A program made the translations under genes and the position numbers. A stretch of 64,000 nt of DNA from the NCBI GenBank assembly GCA_903838355.1, contig CAILYC010000030.1, positions 1 through 64,000 of the forward strand, in the 5' to 3' direction. The notes under the pieces were generated by a model, which was not told where the DNA came from, made no database searches, and worked only from the letters and a program-made list of their open reading frames with translations. This DNA comes from an uncultured Burkholderiales bacterium (lineage in GTDB: Bacteria; Pseudomonadota; Gammaproteobacteria; Burkholderiales; Burkholderiaceae_C). Of the stretch, positions 49,356-57,881 are shown piece by piece (position 1 is the first letter of the stretch; every line of letters starts with the position of its first letter).

Positions 49356-50165
49356 ATGACCCCCACCCCTTCCAAAAACAACACCCAACTGGCATTCCAA
49401 ACGGTGGGCATTCCTCTCGTTTTGGGACTCCTGATTCTGGGCGCATGGCAGGCCTTTGTGGTCGCCATGGATTTGCCCCCTTATTTGGTACCCACCCCAG
49501 TCTTGATGATCCAAACGCTGGTGACCGACTGGCAGCCCTTGCTCACGGCCCTGGGGGTCACGGTCAAAATCACCTTGCTCTCCTTTGCCTTGGCCATCGT
49601 GGTGGGTGTCTCCATCTCCTTTTTGTTTGTCCAAAGTGCGCTCTTGGAGCGTGCTTTGTTTCCTTACGCGGTCTTGCTGCAAGTCACCCCCATTGTGTCG
49701 ATTGCACCTTTGATCATCATCTGGGTCAAGGACACCAATCTCTCCATGGTGCTGTGCGCCTCACTGGTGGCACTTTTCCCCATCATCAGCAACACGACCT
49801 TGGGGCTTAAAAGCATTGAGCCCAATTTGCACAGCTTTTTCTTGATGAACCGTGCTTCTCGTTGGCAAATTTTGATGCGCTTGCGCATCCCCAGTGCACT
49901 GCCCTACTTCATGGGGGGCCTGCGCATCTCCAGTGGTCTGGCCCTCATTGGTGCGGTGGTCGCAGAGTTCGTGGCGGGCACGGGTGGTCAAGGCTCGGGC
50001 TTGGCTTACCAAATTTTGCAAGCCGGGTTTCAGCTGAAAATCCCTCGCATGTTTGCCGCCCTTTTGTTGATCTCTTTGACCGGCGTGATGCTCTTTGCAC
50101 TCATGGCTTGGCTCAGTCGTGTGGTGCTGGGCGACTGGCACGAAAGCGAATTGCAAGCGGAGTAG
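49356..50165 (+). CDS. ABC transporter permease (TauC/SsuC type)
   Basis: TVKITLLSFALAIVVGVSISFLF...ALFPIISNTTLGLKSIEPNLHSFFLMNRASRWQILMRLRIPSALPYFMGGLRISSGLALIGAVVAEFV. Confidence 0.92.
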   Translation: MTPTPSKNNTQLAFQTVGIPLVLGLLILGAWQAFVVAMDLPPYLVPTPVLMIQTLVTDWQPLLTALGVTVKITLLSFALAIVVGVSISFLFVQSALLERALFPYAVLLQVTPIVSIAPLIIIWVKDTNLSMVLCASLVALFPIISNTTLGLKSIEPNLHSFFLMNRASRWQILMRLRIPSALPYFMGGLRISSGLALIGAVVAEFVAGTGGQGSGLAYQILQAGFQLKIPRMFAALLLISLTGVMLFALMAWLSRVVLGDWHESELQAE

Positions 50166-50266
50166 GCCCAAGTGACCCCCCTTTGGATTGGCCTTGGGGC
50201 TGGGTTTGACGCTCACGCGTTGACAAACTTTTTCATTTCATCAACCTCAGCTTTTACACTTGAACC

Positions 50267-51616
50267 ATGAACGCTCATGACTTCCCAGCCTTGGCGCCTG
50301 ACCTTGAGTGGATCACCGACAGCACGCGGGTGCACAAATACTCGCAAGACTTCAATTGGTACAGTCCGGTGTTGAAGCGTCAGCTCGAAGGACTCAGTGC
50401 CGATGTGGTCGCTCGCCCCAAAACCCAAGAGCACATCGCCAAGGTGGTGAGTTTGTGCTCGGCCCATGGGGTTGCACTCACCTTGCGGGGGACAGGCACG
50501 GGCAACTATGGGCAGTGCGTGCCGCTTCAAAGGGGTGTGGTCCTCGACCTCAGTGCTTACAACCAATTCCTGGGTCTCCAAGACGGCGTGGCCTCAGCGC
50601 AAAGCGGAATCCGATTGATTGACCTCGACAAAGCGGCCAAGTCACTCGGCTTTGAGCTGCGCTGGATCCCCTCGACATTCAGGAGCGCCACACTCGGAGG
50701 TCTTTACGGCGGGGGCTTTGGAGGAGTGGGCTCGATCACTTATGGCCCCATTGCTGCACCTGGCAACATCATCAGCGCCAAAGTGATGTCCATGGGCATT
50801 GAGCCCCAAGTGCACACCTACCACGGCCTGGATGCGCTGCTTTATCACCACACCTATGGCACCAATGGCATTGTGCTCGAACTTGAAGTGGCAATGGCAC
50901 CGAGCACGGCCTGGAGTGAGTTCTTGGTGACCTTTGAGGATTTTGAGCAGGCCTTGTCCTTTGCCAGCGATTTGAGTGTGGGTTCGGGCTACGTCAAAAA
51001 GGAAGTGGCCTTGATCGCCAGCCCCATTCCAAGCTACTTCACCGCCTTGTCTGAGTTCTTGCCAGCCAACCGACACGCTGTGGTAGCACTTGTTGCACCC
51101 CAGAGTGTTGCCGCGCTCAAAGCGTTGGCTCTCACGCACGAGGGCCTTGTGACCTACCAGAAATCAGCCCAAGAGGTGCAGGCCAGCCAACGCACCTTGA
51201 TCGAGTACACCTGGAACCACACCACACTGCACGCCCTCAAGGTGGACAAAACCCTCACCTACCTCCAAACGGGTTTTAACCCACAACGCTATAGGGAGCA
51301 AGTCCTTGAGTTGCAAAAGCTCTTAAGTCCTGAGGTGATGATGCATTTGGAATTCATCCGAACCAAGGAAGGTGTGGTCAACTGCTCAGGGCTTCAAATC
51401 GTTCGCTTCACGAGTGAGGAAAGGCTTGAAGAGATCATGCAAATTCACCGCGACCATGGAGTGCAAATCAACAACCCCCATGTCTACACCGTCGAGGACG
51501 GCAAAGCGGGCGGGCAATTGAATCCTGAGATTTTGCGCGCCAAAGACCGCCACGACCCCCAAGGCCTGCTCAACCCTGGAAAATTGAGAACGTGGTCAGC
51601 GCCCAATGCCATTTGA
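50267..51616 (+). CDS. FAD-binding oxidoreductase (FAD_binding_4/VAO-type)
   Basis: AKVVSLCSAHGVALTLRGTGTGNYGQCVPLQRGVVLDLSAYNQFL...TLGGLYGGGFGGVGSITYGPIAAPGNIISAKVMSM. Confidence 0.87.
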   Translation: MNAHDFPALAPDLEWITDSTRVHKYSQDFNWYSPVLKRQLEGLSADVVARPKTQEHIAKVVSLCSAHGVALTLRGTGTGNYGQCVPLQRGVVLDLSAYNQFLGLQDGVASAQSGIRLIDLDKAAKSLGFELRWIPSTFRSATLGGLYGGGFGGVGSITYGPIAAPGNIISAKVMSMGIEPQVHTYHGLDALLYHHTYGTNGIVLELEVAMAPSTAWSEFLVTFEDFEQALSFASDLSVGSGYVKKEVALIASPIPSYFTALSEFLPANRHAVVALVAPQSVAALKALALTHEGLVTYQKSAQEVQASQRTLIEYTWNHTTLHALKVDKTLTYLQTGFNPQRYREQVLELQKLLSPEVMMHLEFIRTKEGVVNCSGLQIVRFTSEERLEEIMQIHRDHGVQINNPHVYTVEDGKAGGQLNPEILRAKDRHDPQGLLNPGKLRTWSAPNAI

Positions 51617-51660
51617 AAAAAGGCAGCCCTCGTCGGATCGAAGACCAGGGGTTTCACCCA

Positions 51661-51951
51661 CTATTTGTCGGCTTTGGGTGCTGTTGGAATGGGCGTGTAG
51701 GTGTGAAAATTTGACCGACTGAAATCGGCCACCACGATCAAACAGTGTGATTTGAGCTCAAAACTGCCGATCTTGTCGCAGCCATTGGCATCTTTGTTGT
51801 TGACGGCATTGCAGTAGAGAACCTTGTCACGCGTGGGCTCACTGCGGCAGTCGTTGCTGTGCTGGTGATTCTCCTCGGCAACAGCAGAAAAACTCCCAAC
51901 AACAATATAAACCGCCATCCAAAATGAAACGACAGCAGCTTTTTGATTCAT
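51661..51951 (-). CDS. Small secreted Cys-containing hypothetical protein
   Basis: MNQKAAVVSFWMAVYIVVGSFSAVAEENHQHSNDCRSEPTRDKVLYCNAVNNKDANGCDKIGSFELKSHC; signal peptide plus four Cys. Confidence 0.55.
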   Translation of the reverse strand: MNQKAAVVSFWMAVYIVVGSFSAVAEENHQHSNDCRSEPTRDKVLYCNAVNNKDANGCDKIGSFELKSHCLIVVADFSRSNFHTYTPIPTAPKADK

Positions 51952-52109
51952 GGCACACTCTTCTTAAAATATAGAAAACCCAGACATCTTCGCCAATAAA
52001 GCCAGCACACAAGGCTAGCGTTTACCCTTGGATCGACGCAATAGTCGGGTTTGGCAATTGTAAGCCCAGCTTTTCGCCAAGCTGTGTTGAGGTCAGAAAT
52101 TTACCTCCT

Positions 52110-52175
52110 TTGAAGCCTTGTTGAAGCCTTGTTGAAGCCTTGTTGAAGCCTTGTTGAAGCCTTGTTGAGGCTTTG
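52110..52175. repeat. Tandem array, 6 x 11 bp (TTGAAGCCTTG) downstream of ligB
   Basis: ttgaagccttg x5 + ttgaggctttg. Confidence 0.92.
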
Positions 52176-52281
52176 CAAAGGCTTTTACTCAACAACTGGC
52201 GCATCCTTGCAAACCCTGACACATTCCGTGGCGACTGGGTGAAATTTCACCTTGGATTTGAAGGCTCAGAGCCTGGTATCT

Positions 52282-53118
52282 TTAAGTTTCAAGCAGCAAG
52301 ATCCCACCTGCTGTGTTTGAAATGGGCACATGATAAGTGGAGGAGACTTGACTGACTTTTTCAGGCAACGCTGCCCGCGCGGCCAACCACATCAAGAGCT
52401 CAATGCCTTGGGTGCCCACCTTTTCGACCAACTCTAAATTGGAGTATTGGGTGGCCCATTCGGGGTTTGAGAGCAAACTCTCCATGAAAGCGAGATCAAA
52501 TTTCTTGTTGATGAACCCCGCCCTCTCACCGTCCAATTGATGCGACAAGCCACCGCTGCCAACGATCAAGACGTTCAAATCATCGTCCCACGCTCTGATC
52601 GTTTCACCCACTGCATGCCCCAGACTCCAACATCGCTTGGCGCTGGGCAAGGGGAACTGAACTGTGTTGATACAAATCGGAATGGTTTGGACCGGGCAAT
52701 TCGTGTCGGTGGGCCACAACAACTTCAAAGCAAGGGTGAACGCATGATCGACTTTCATCTTTTGACAAGTGGTGATGTCAAAATCACGATAGATCAACCC
52801 CTCGATCAATTTCCAGGAAAGGTCCGCATTGCCTTTGAACGCTGGCAGCGTGGGAATGCCCCAGCCTTCGTCTTCATTGACGTACTCGTTGGCCGCACCC
52901 ACCGAAAAAGTGGGCATGGCATCCAGAAAGAAGTTCAGTCCATGGTCGTTGTAGAACACCACCACCAAATCCGGTGGATTCTTGGCCAACCACTGCCGAA
53001 TGGGCTTGAAGCCATCAAAAAAAGGAGCCCAGTACTCGCTGCTCTCCAAGCCCTTGGCCAATGCGTTCCCAATGGAGGGGACGTGGGAGGTGGTCACCAT
53101 GCCGATGATTTTGGCCAT
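52282..53118 (-). CDS. ligB: Class III extradiol dioxygenase, LigB-like (protocatechuate 4,5-dioxygenase beta type)
   Basis: MAKIIGMVTTSHVPSIGNALAKG...DLVVVFYNDHGLNFFLDAMPTFSVGAANEY...VGSGGLSHQLDGERAGFINKKFD...GIELLMWLAARAAL. Confidence 0.88.
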   Translation of the reverse strand: MAKIIGMVTTSHVPSIGNALAKGLESSEYWAPFFDGFKPIRQWLAKNPPDLVVVFYNDHGLNFFLDAMPTFSVGAANEYVNEDEGWGIPTLPAFKGNADLSWKLIEGLIYRDFDITTCQKMKVDHAFTLALKLLWPTDTNCPVQTIPICINTVQFPLPSAKRCWSLGHAVGETIRAWDDDLNVLIVGSGGLSHQLDGERAGFINKKFDLAFMESLLSNPEWATQYSNLELVEKVGTQGIELLMWLAARAALPEKVSQVSSTYHVPISNTAGGILLLET

Positions 53119-53119
53119 A

Positions 53120-53482
53120 TCAAATACCCGCTTGAACAAGTTTGTTTTTGAAATCCGCTTTGCTCATGCCGGTTTGCAATGCCCCCAAGTCCTGGACATC
53201 CAGGCCCAGAATGCCGGCAAATTTGGCCAAGTAGTAGACGTTGCCACCACTCCTGATCAAACCGAGCACATCACGCTCACGAATGGCCAGGCTTTGATCA
53301 TCATTGAGCCCGAATGACTGCATGTAGGCCGCTTCGTTGGCCACAAATCGCTCTCGGTTGTGTTGGCTGTTGAATGAAAAACACATGGCATTGAGCGGAT
53401 AGCCTTTTTGTGCTTGAACGCCATCAAAAATCGTGGTTCCAAAGATGTTGTGGGCTGCACTGTTGGGGAAGGGTGTTGGCAT
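53120..53482 (-). CDS. ligA: LigA-like small subunit (protocatechuate 4,5-dioxygenase alpha type)
   Basis: NIFGTTIFDGVQAQKGYPLNAMCFSFNSQHNRERFVANEAAYMQSFGLNDDQSLAIRERDVLGLIRSGGNVYYLAKFAGILGLDVQDL. Confidence 0.88.
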   Translation of the reverse strand: MPTPFPNSAAHNIFGTTIFDGVQAQKGYPLNAMCFSFNSQHNRERFVANEAAYMQSFGLNDDQSLAIRERDVLGLIRSGGNVYYLAKFAGILGLDVQDLGALQTGMSKADFKNKLVQAGI

Positions 53483-53634
53483 CCTTTTCCTTCATGGAGT
53501 GATCAATCAAAATTATTGTAAAAAAATATTGTTTTCTGTCATTGATTTAAATCAAGACGGTGGCGCAATGTTTTAACTCTTGAGAATCAAGTCGGGCCAG
53601 CCTCTGACTGAATCGATTCCAATCCCCATCAATT

Positions 53635-53694
53635 GCATTTGCATTTGCATTTGCATTTGCATTTGCATTCGCATTCGCATTCGCATTCGCATTC
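53635..53694. repeat. Two-phase hexamer array (GCATTT)5(GCATTC)5
   Basis: Exactly 10 hexamers, 60 bp. Confidence 0.93.
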
Positions 53695-53833
53695 TCAATC
53701 AAGTCCAACCTTACCCTCATCACGACCCCGCAGTCCTTGAAGCTTATTTGAGATTGGTCAAAGAACTGCCAACATTAAAGAACTAGAGTCTGACCGTTGC
53801 CCCCAAATGAGCACTCAACAATAGGAGAACACC

Positions 53834-54400
53834 ATGCACCCCAGAACAGAACACTTAAAACAACAAAACGCCCTGGTTCTCAGCCACTTGGGTGTGCATG
53901 TGAGGGATATTGAAAAAATGGCCGAGTTCTACGAAGACGTGCTCGACTTCACCCTCACCGACCGAGGCGATGTGGGCAACTTGAAAATTGTTTTTTTAAG
54001 CCGAGACCCTAATGAACATCATCAATTGGCTTTGATCAGTGGACGAGCTGAAGGCAAGCACTTCAACTTGCTGAACCAAATTTCATTTCGAGTGCCCGAC
54101 CTCAAAGTCTTGCGTGCGTTTTATCAGCGCGCCCTCGCCAATGAATTCATCAGCGAAATGACCGCCGCCTCACATGGCAACACCATCTCCATTTACTTCA
54201 GGGATCCGGAGGGCAACCGCATCGAGATTTTCATGGACACGCCATGGCACTGTGCACAACCGCTCAGAATTCAGGTGGATTTATCCATGGGAGACGATGA
54301 ACTGCTCGCAAGCGTTGAGCAGATCGCGAGCCAGCAGCCTGAGTTCCAACCCAGAGCACAATGGGCGGAGTGCATGCGAAGAAAAATGGACTACCATTGA
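53834..54400 (+). CDS. VOC family (glyoxalase/type I extradiol-like) protein
   Basis: LVLSHLGVHVRDIEKMAEFYEDVLDFTLTDRGD...FNLLNQISFRVPDLKVLRAFYQRAL...NTISIYFRDPEGNRIEIFMDTPWH. Confidence 0.88.
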   Translation: MHPRTEHLKQQNALVLSHLGVHVRDIEKMAEFYEDVLDFTLTDRGDVGNLKIVFLSRDPNEHHQLALISGRAEGKHFNLLNQISFRVPDLKVLRAFYQRALANEFISEMTAASHGNTISIYFRDPEGNRIEIFMDTPWHCAQPLRIQVDLSMGDDELLASVEQIASQQPEFQPRAQWAECMRRKMDYH

Positions 54401-54483
54401 TCCAGCTGATGAGGATCAGCGCTCAATGCGCCAGGTGCTTTGAGCAGGGAGGCGCCGCGGGATCCGGCAGGTTTGATTCAGAT

Positions 54484-55464
54484 TCAAGCGGGCTTCACGC
54501 CAGACTCACGCAAAACTTTCCTCCATAAATTGAATTCGTCTTGACCAATCTTGGCAAGCTCGGACGGGGTGCTGGCACGCGCAACGATCCCCTCCCCCTC
54601 AAAACCCTGAAGCACCTCGGGCTCGGCGAGCACCTCGCGCACCAACTGATTGTATTTGGAGACCCATTCACTGGTCAGTCCCTGCGGACCCCAAAGCGCA
54701 TACCAGGCCTCCACATTGAAGTCTTTGATGCCCGACTCATGCAAGGAGGGTAAATTCGGTTGCAAGTGAAAGCGCTCACGCTTGGTTCCGGCCAATATTC
54801 TTATACGTCCATCTTTGGCAAAACCAACGGCATTGTGCATGGGCATGAACATGGTGAGAACCTGTCCTCCAATGAAGTCCGTGTAAGCCTGCCCTGCCGC
54901 CTTGTAAGGGATGTGCAACAAATCCACGCCGGCCGTTTGCTTGAGCAACTCCATGCACAAATGGTGGTGCGTCCCCAAACCAGGCGAGGCATAACTCAAT
55001 TGTCCCGACTGGCTTTTGGCCCACTCCACCCATTCTTTCACCGACTGGACCGGCACCGAGGGGTGAACGGTCAAATTGAAATTGGTGGCCCCCAAGTGAC
55101 TGATGGGCGCAAAGCTGCTCAAAGGGTCAAAGGACAACTTGGAATAAAAGAGCGGCAAGGTGACCGTGGTCGAGACGTTGACTTGCAAACTCAGACCATC
55201 GGGCGCCGCTTTGGCCACCGCCTCCATGCCAATCGCTCCTGACGCGCCAGCGCGGTTTTCCACCACAAAGGCTTGATTCCAGCGAGACTGCATCCGCGGC
55301 GCTAGCAAGCGGGCAATGACATCGGGGGTGGTGGCCGCGGCCTGGGCGATGATCAAGTGCACGGCCCGGTTTGAGAGGGTTTGCGAAAACGCGGGGCCAG
55401 GCGGTGATGTGCCAAGGCCCAAGACGGCGCTGTCAATGAGGAGTTGTCGACGACTGAGGTTCAT
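54484..55464 (-). CDS. Bug/TctC-family tripartite tricarboxylate transporter substrate-binding protein
   Basis: VHLIIAQAAATTPDVIARLLAPRMQSRWNQAFVVENRAGASGAIGMEAVAKAAPDG...LGTHHHLCMELLKQTAGVDLLHIPYKAAGQAYTDFIGGQV. Confidence 0.92.
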   Translation of the reverse strand: MNLSRRQLLIDSAVLGLGTSPPGPAFSQTLSNRAVHLIIAQAAATTPDVIARLLAPRMQSRWNQAFVVENRAGASGAIGMEAVAKAAPDGLSLQVNVSTTVTLPLFYSKLSFDPLSSFAPISHLGATNFNLTVHPSVPVQSVKEWVEWAKSQSGQLSYASPGLGTHHHLCMELLKQTAGVDLLHIPYKAAGQAYTDFIGGQVLTMFMPMHNAVGFAKDGRIRILAGTKRERFHLQPNLPSLHESGIKDFNVEAWYALWGPQGLTSEWVSKYNQLVREVLAEPEVLQGFEGEGIVARASTPSELAKIGQDEFNLWRKVLRESGVKPA

Positions 55465-55701
55465 GGTGTTTGGTGTTGTGTCCGCATAAGAGAGTTCTCA
55501 TTCTAAGTGAGCACAGTCTCAAAGGTCCTGCATGGGGCCAACTGTGGCCAGATCTAAAGGGGCCCTCACCTACAAAAATCTCCCCCAACAGCACAAGCCT
55601 CCTAGGTGTAATCCCCAGACAGGCAAGGTGAATTTTCAATTCCCAAACTCTAGAATGATCACGGCACTCGATTTTTCTAACCCCCTCAAGAGGAGACCCA
55701 T

Positions 55702-56523
55702 ATGAAATTCATTCCCACCCAAGCTCGTCAACGGATGCTGTCGATGGCTGCAGGCATCTTGATGGGGATTGGGACCATGTCAGTCCACGCGGAAATTGTG
55801 AGCGAAGTAGGACTTTATAAAAACCAAGAGCACCAATTCAAGGGCCAATTGGTCTATGACAACGTCAAAAAGACCAAGTCGGCGGCCATTTTGATGGGGC
55901 CCACCTGGACCGGTCCTGGCGAGTACACGCTCAGTCGTGCCCAACAACTCGCCCGCATGGGCTATGTGGTCTTGGTGGCCGACATTTATGGCGAGGGACA
56001 GCAGCCGACAAGGGGTAAAGAATCTGCAGCCGCCATGAACACTTACATGAAAGACCGCCCACTGTTGCGCAACAGAATGCAACTGGCCTACAAGGCGCTC
56101 AGCAGCAATCCGCGAGTGGATCCGAAAAAGATCATTGCGCTGGGGTATTGTTTTGGAGGCACTGGGGTGCTGGAGTTGGCCCGTGACGGTGCACCCTTGG
56201 CCGGCGTGGTGGTCTTTCATGGCATTTTGGACACGCCTCACCCGGAGGATGCCAAGAACATCAAATCCCCAGTCATTGTCTTCAATGGTACCGATGACCC
56301 CAATTCTTTGGCCGATGCCGTGGTCGCCTTTGAAGAAGAGATGCGCCAAGCCAAGGTCGACTTGCAGTTCATCAATTACAGCGGCACCAAACACGCCTTT
56401 ACCGATCCCAGTTCTGGCAGCGATACATCAAAAGGGGCTTTTTATCACCCCCTCTCGGACGCAAGGTCTTGGACGGGCATGGTGAGTTTCTTGTCCGAAC
56501 TCAAATTAACAGGCCAAGACTAA
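55702..56523 (+). CDS. Dienelactone hydrolase family protein with N-terminal signal peptide
   Basis: MLSMAAGILMGIGTMSVHAE...GYVVLVADIYGEGQQPTRG...IIALGYCFGGTGVLELARDGAPLAGVVVFHGIL...INYSGTKHAFTDPSS: G-x-C-x-G nucleophile elbow. Confidence 0.9.
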   Translation: MKFIPTQARQRMLSMAAGILMGIGTMSVHAEIVSEVGLYKNQEHQFKGQLVYDNVKKTKSAAILMGPTWTGPGEYTLSRAQQLARMGYVVLVADIYGEGQQPTRGKESAAAMNTYMKDRPLLRNRMQLAYKALSSNPRVDPKKIIALGYCFGGTGVLELARDGAPLAGVVVFHGILDTPHPEDAKNIKSPVIVFNGTDDPNSLADAVVAFEEEMRQAKVDLQFINYSGTKHAFTDPSSGSDTSKGAFYHPLSDARSWTGMVSFLSELKLTGQD

Positions 56524-56544
56524 AACGCTTGGGTTGCGCCACCC

Positions 56545-57837
56545 TCAAGATTGACGGGGAACCACGATACCGTCAAACTCTTGTACCTCTAGCCCAAGAG
56601 CCTGGGTGGCCATTTTTTTGACCCAGTCAGGTTGCCCAGCCTGAAACACATAGGATTGGTAAAAGGGATAGAGCGTGGGGTGGGCTTTGATCTCTTCAAT
56701 CGATCGGCTTTGAGTGACTTGGTGACCATAAACCATGGGCAGTCGGATAGCGCGGTTTTCTTCAGGGTCGTTGATCACGCCCTTGAGTTGTCCATTTTTC
56801 TCTAAGAGATCGAGCTCATCAAAGAAGCGTTGGCGCATGAGCACGATGCCTTTATCACTGGCACTCAAACGCTCCTCTGTGCGGTCCGCCACAACGCCTT
56901 GACCGATCCAAGCCAAAAAATCTTGGTTCATCACATGGGTGTTGATTGCAACGCCATGGTCATCAAATACCGGTCCATACCAGGTGGGGATGGAGGCTTG
57001 GACATAGGGCTCTTTTTCTTTCGGAACACGGGTGTACTTCCAAGACACACTGAGGGTGTTTTCATCGTCAATGGGCACACGCCACTCAAAATGCTCACCC
57101 AGAAAAAAACCATGCGGCCACAAACAAACTCGACCGACTTGCCAGGCCTCGTCGCTTTCAGCCACGCCTTCTTTGAGGCGGTGGTAAGTAAAGCCGTATT
57201 CAAACTCTTTGAACTCGACCTTCAAATGCTTGGCCCCAAACTTCACCTCGCCTGTGCGCAGTCGGTTGCCCCAATTTTCATGCATCCATTCAAAGTGCAC
57301 CGGGTCAATGGAGTTCTCTTGGGCTTGGAACCAATTGCAAGGAACTTTGGAAATCACGATTTGAGTGAAGCCATTGCTCCAAGAAAACGCCTCCCAGTCC
57401 GCAAGCAAGGGCGGTGACCCCTGGCCCAAATAAGCCCAGATCAAACCGCCTTTGGTTTGAACGGGATAAGCCTTGATGTGAATTTTGGATTTGGCGTTGA
57501 GAGTGGGAAAGGCCGTGTCCTCAAAAGGCTGCTCGGTGCATTGTCCCTGAGCATTGAAGCGCCATCCGTGGTAGTGACAGCGAAGCCCTTCTTGCTCGAC
57601 CATTCCAGCACTCAAATCGGCGCGGCGATGCACGCAATGGCGATCGATCAGACCAAACTCACCACCGCGATCCCGATAGAGGACCAACTCCTCGCCCAGA
57701 AGTTTAATGGGCTTGGTGTTGAGGCGGTCAAACTCGGACACACCCGCAATGGGCATCCAATAATGTCTCAGCAAGCGTCCCATGGGCTTATCCGGCCCAA
57801 CTTGGGTCAATCGATCGTTTTGTTCTTGGCTCAACAC
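56545..57837 (-). CDS. Rieske aromatic ring-hydroxylating / O-demethylating oxygenase alpha subunit
   Basis: CVHRRADLSAGMVEQEGLRCHYHGW; NSIDPVHFEWMHENWG. Confidence 0.92.
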   Translation of the reverse strand: MLSQEQNDRLTQVGPDKPMGRLLRHYWMPIAGVSEFDRLNTKPIKLLGEELVLYRDRGGEFGLIDRHCVHRRADLSAGMVEQEGLRCHYHGWRFNAQGQCTEQPFEDTAFPTLNAKSKIHIKAYPVQTKGGLIWAYLGQGSPPLLADWEAFSWSNGFTQIVISKVPCNWFQAQENSIDPVHFEWMHENWGNRLRTGEVKFGAKHLKVEFKEFEYGFTYHRLKEGVAESDEAWQVGRVCLWPHGFFLGEHFEWRVPIDDENTLSVSWKYTRVPKEKEPYVQASIPTWYGPVFDDHGVAINTHVMNQDFLAWIGQGVVADRTEERLSASDKGIVLMRQRFFDELDLLEKNGQLKGVINDPEENRAIRLPMVYGHQVTQSRSIEEIKAHPTLYPFYQSYVFQAGQPDWVKKMATQALGLEVQEFDGIVVPRQS

Positions 57838-57881
57838 ACCATATCCACCTTCAAGTTTGAGGATCTTTTCAGACCCTCATT

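Noticed and set aside
52022-52222. 66-aa minus ORF with KASTRLQQGFN repeats
   Set aside because: Product of the 11-bp array read in frame; no independent evidence of coding.
53580-53786. 68-aa ORF reading CICICICICICIRIRIRIRIL
   Set aside because: Simply the hexamer array translated; no RBS or coding evidence.
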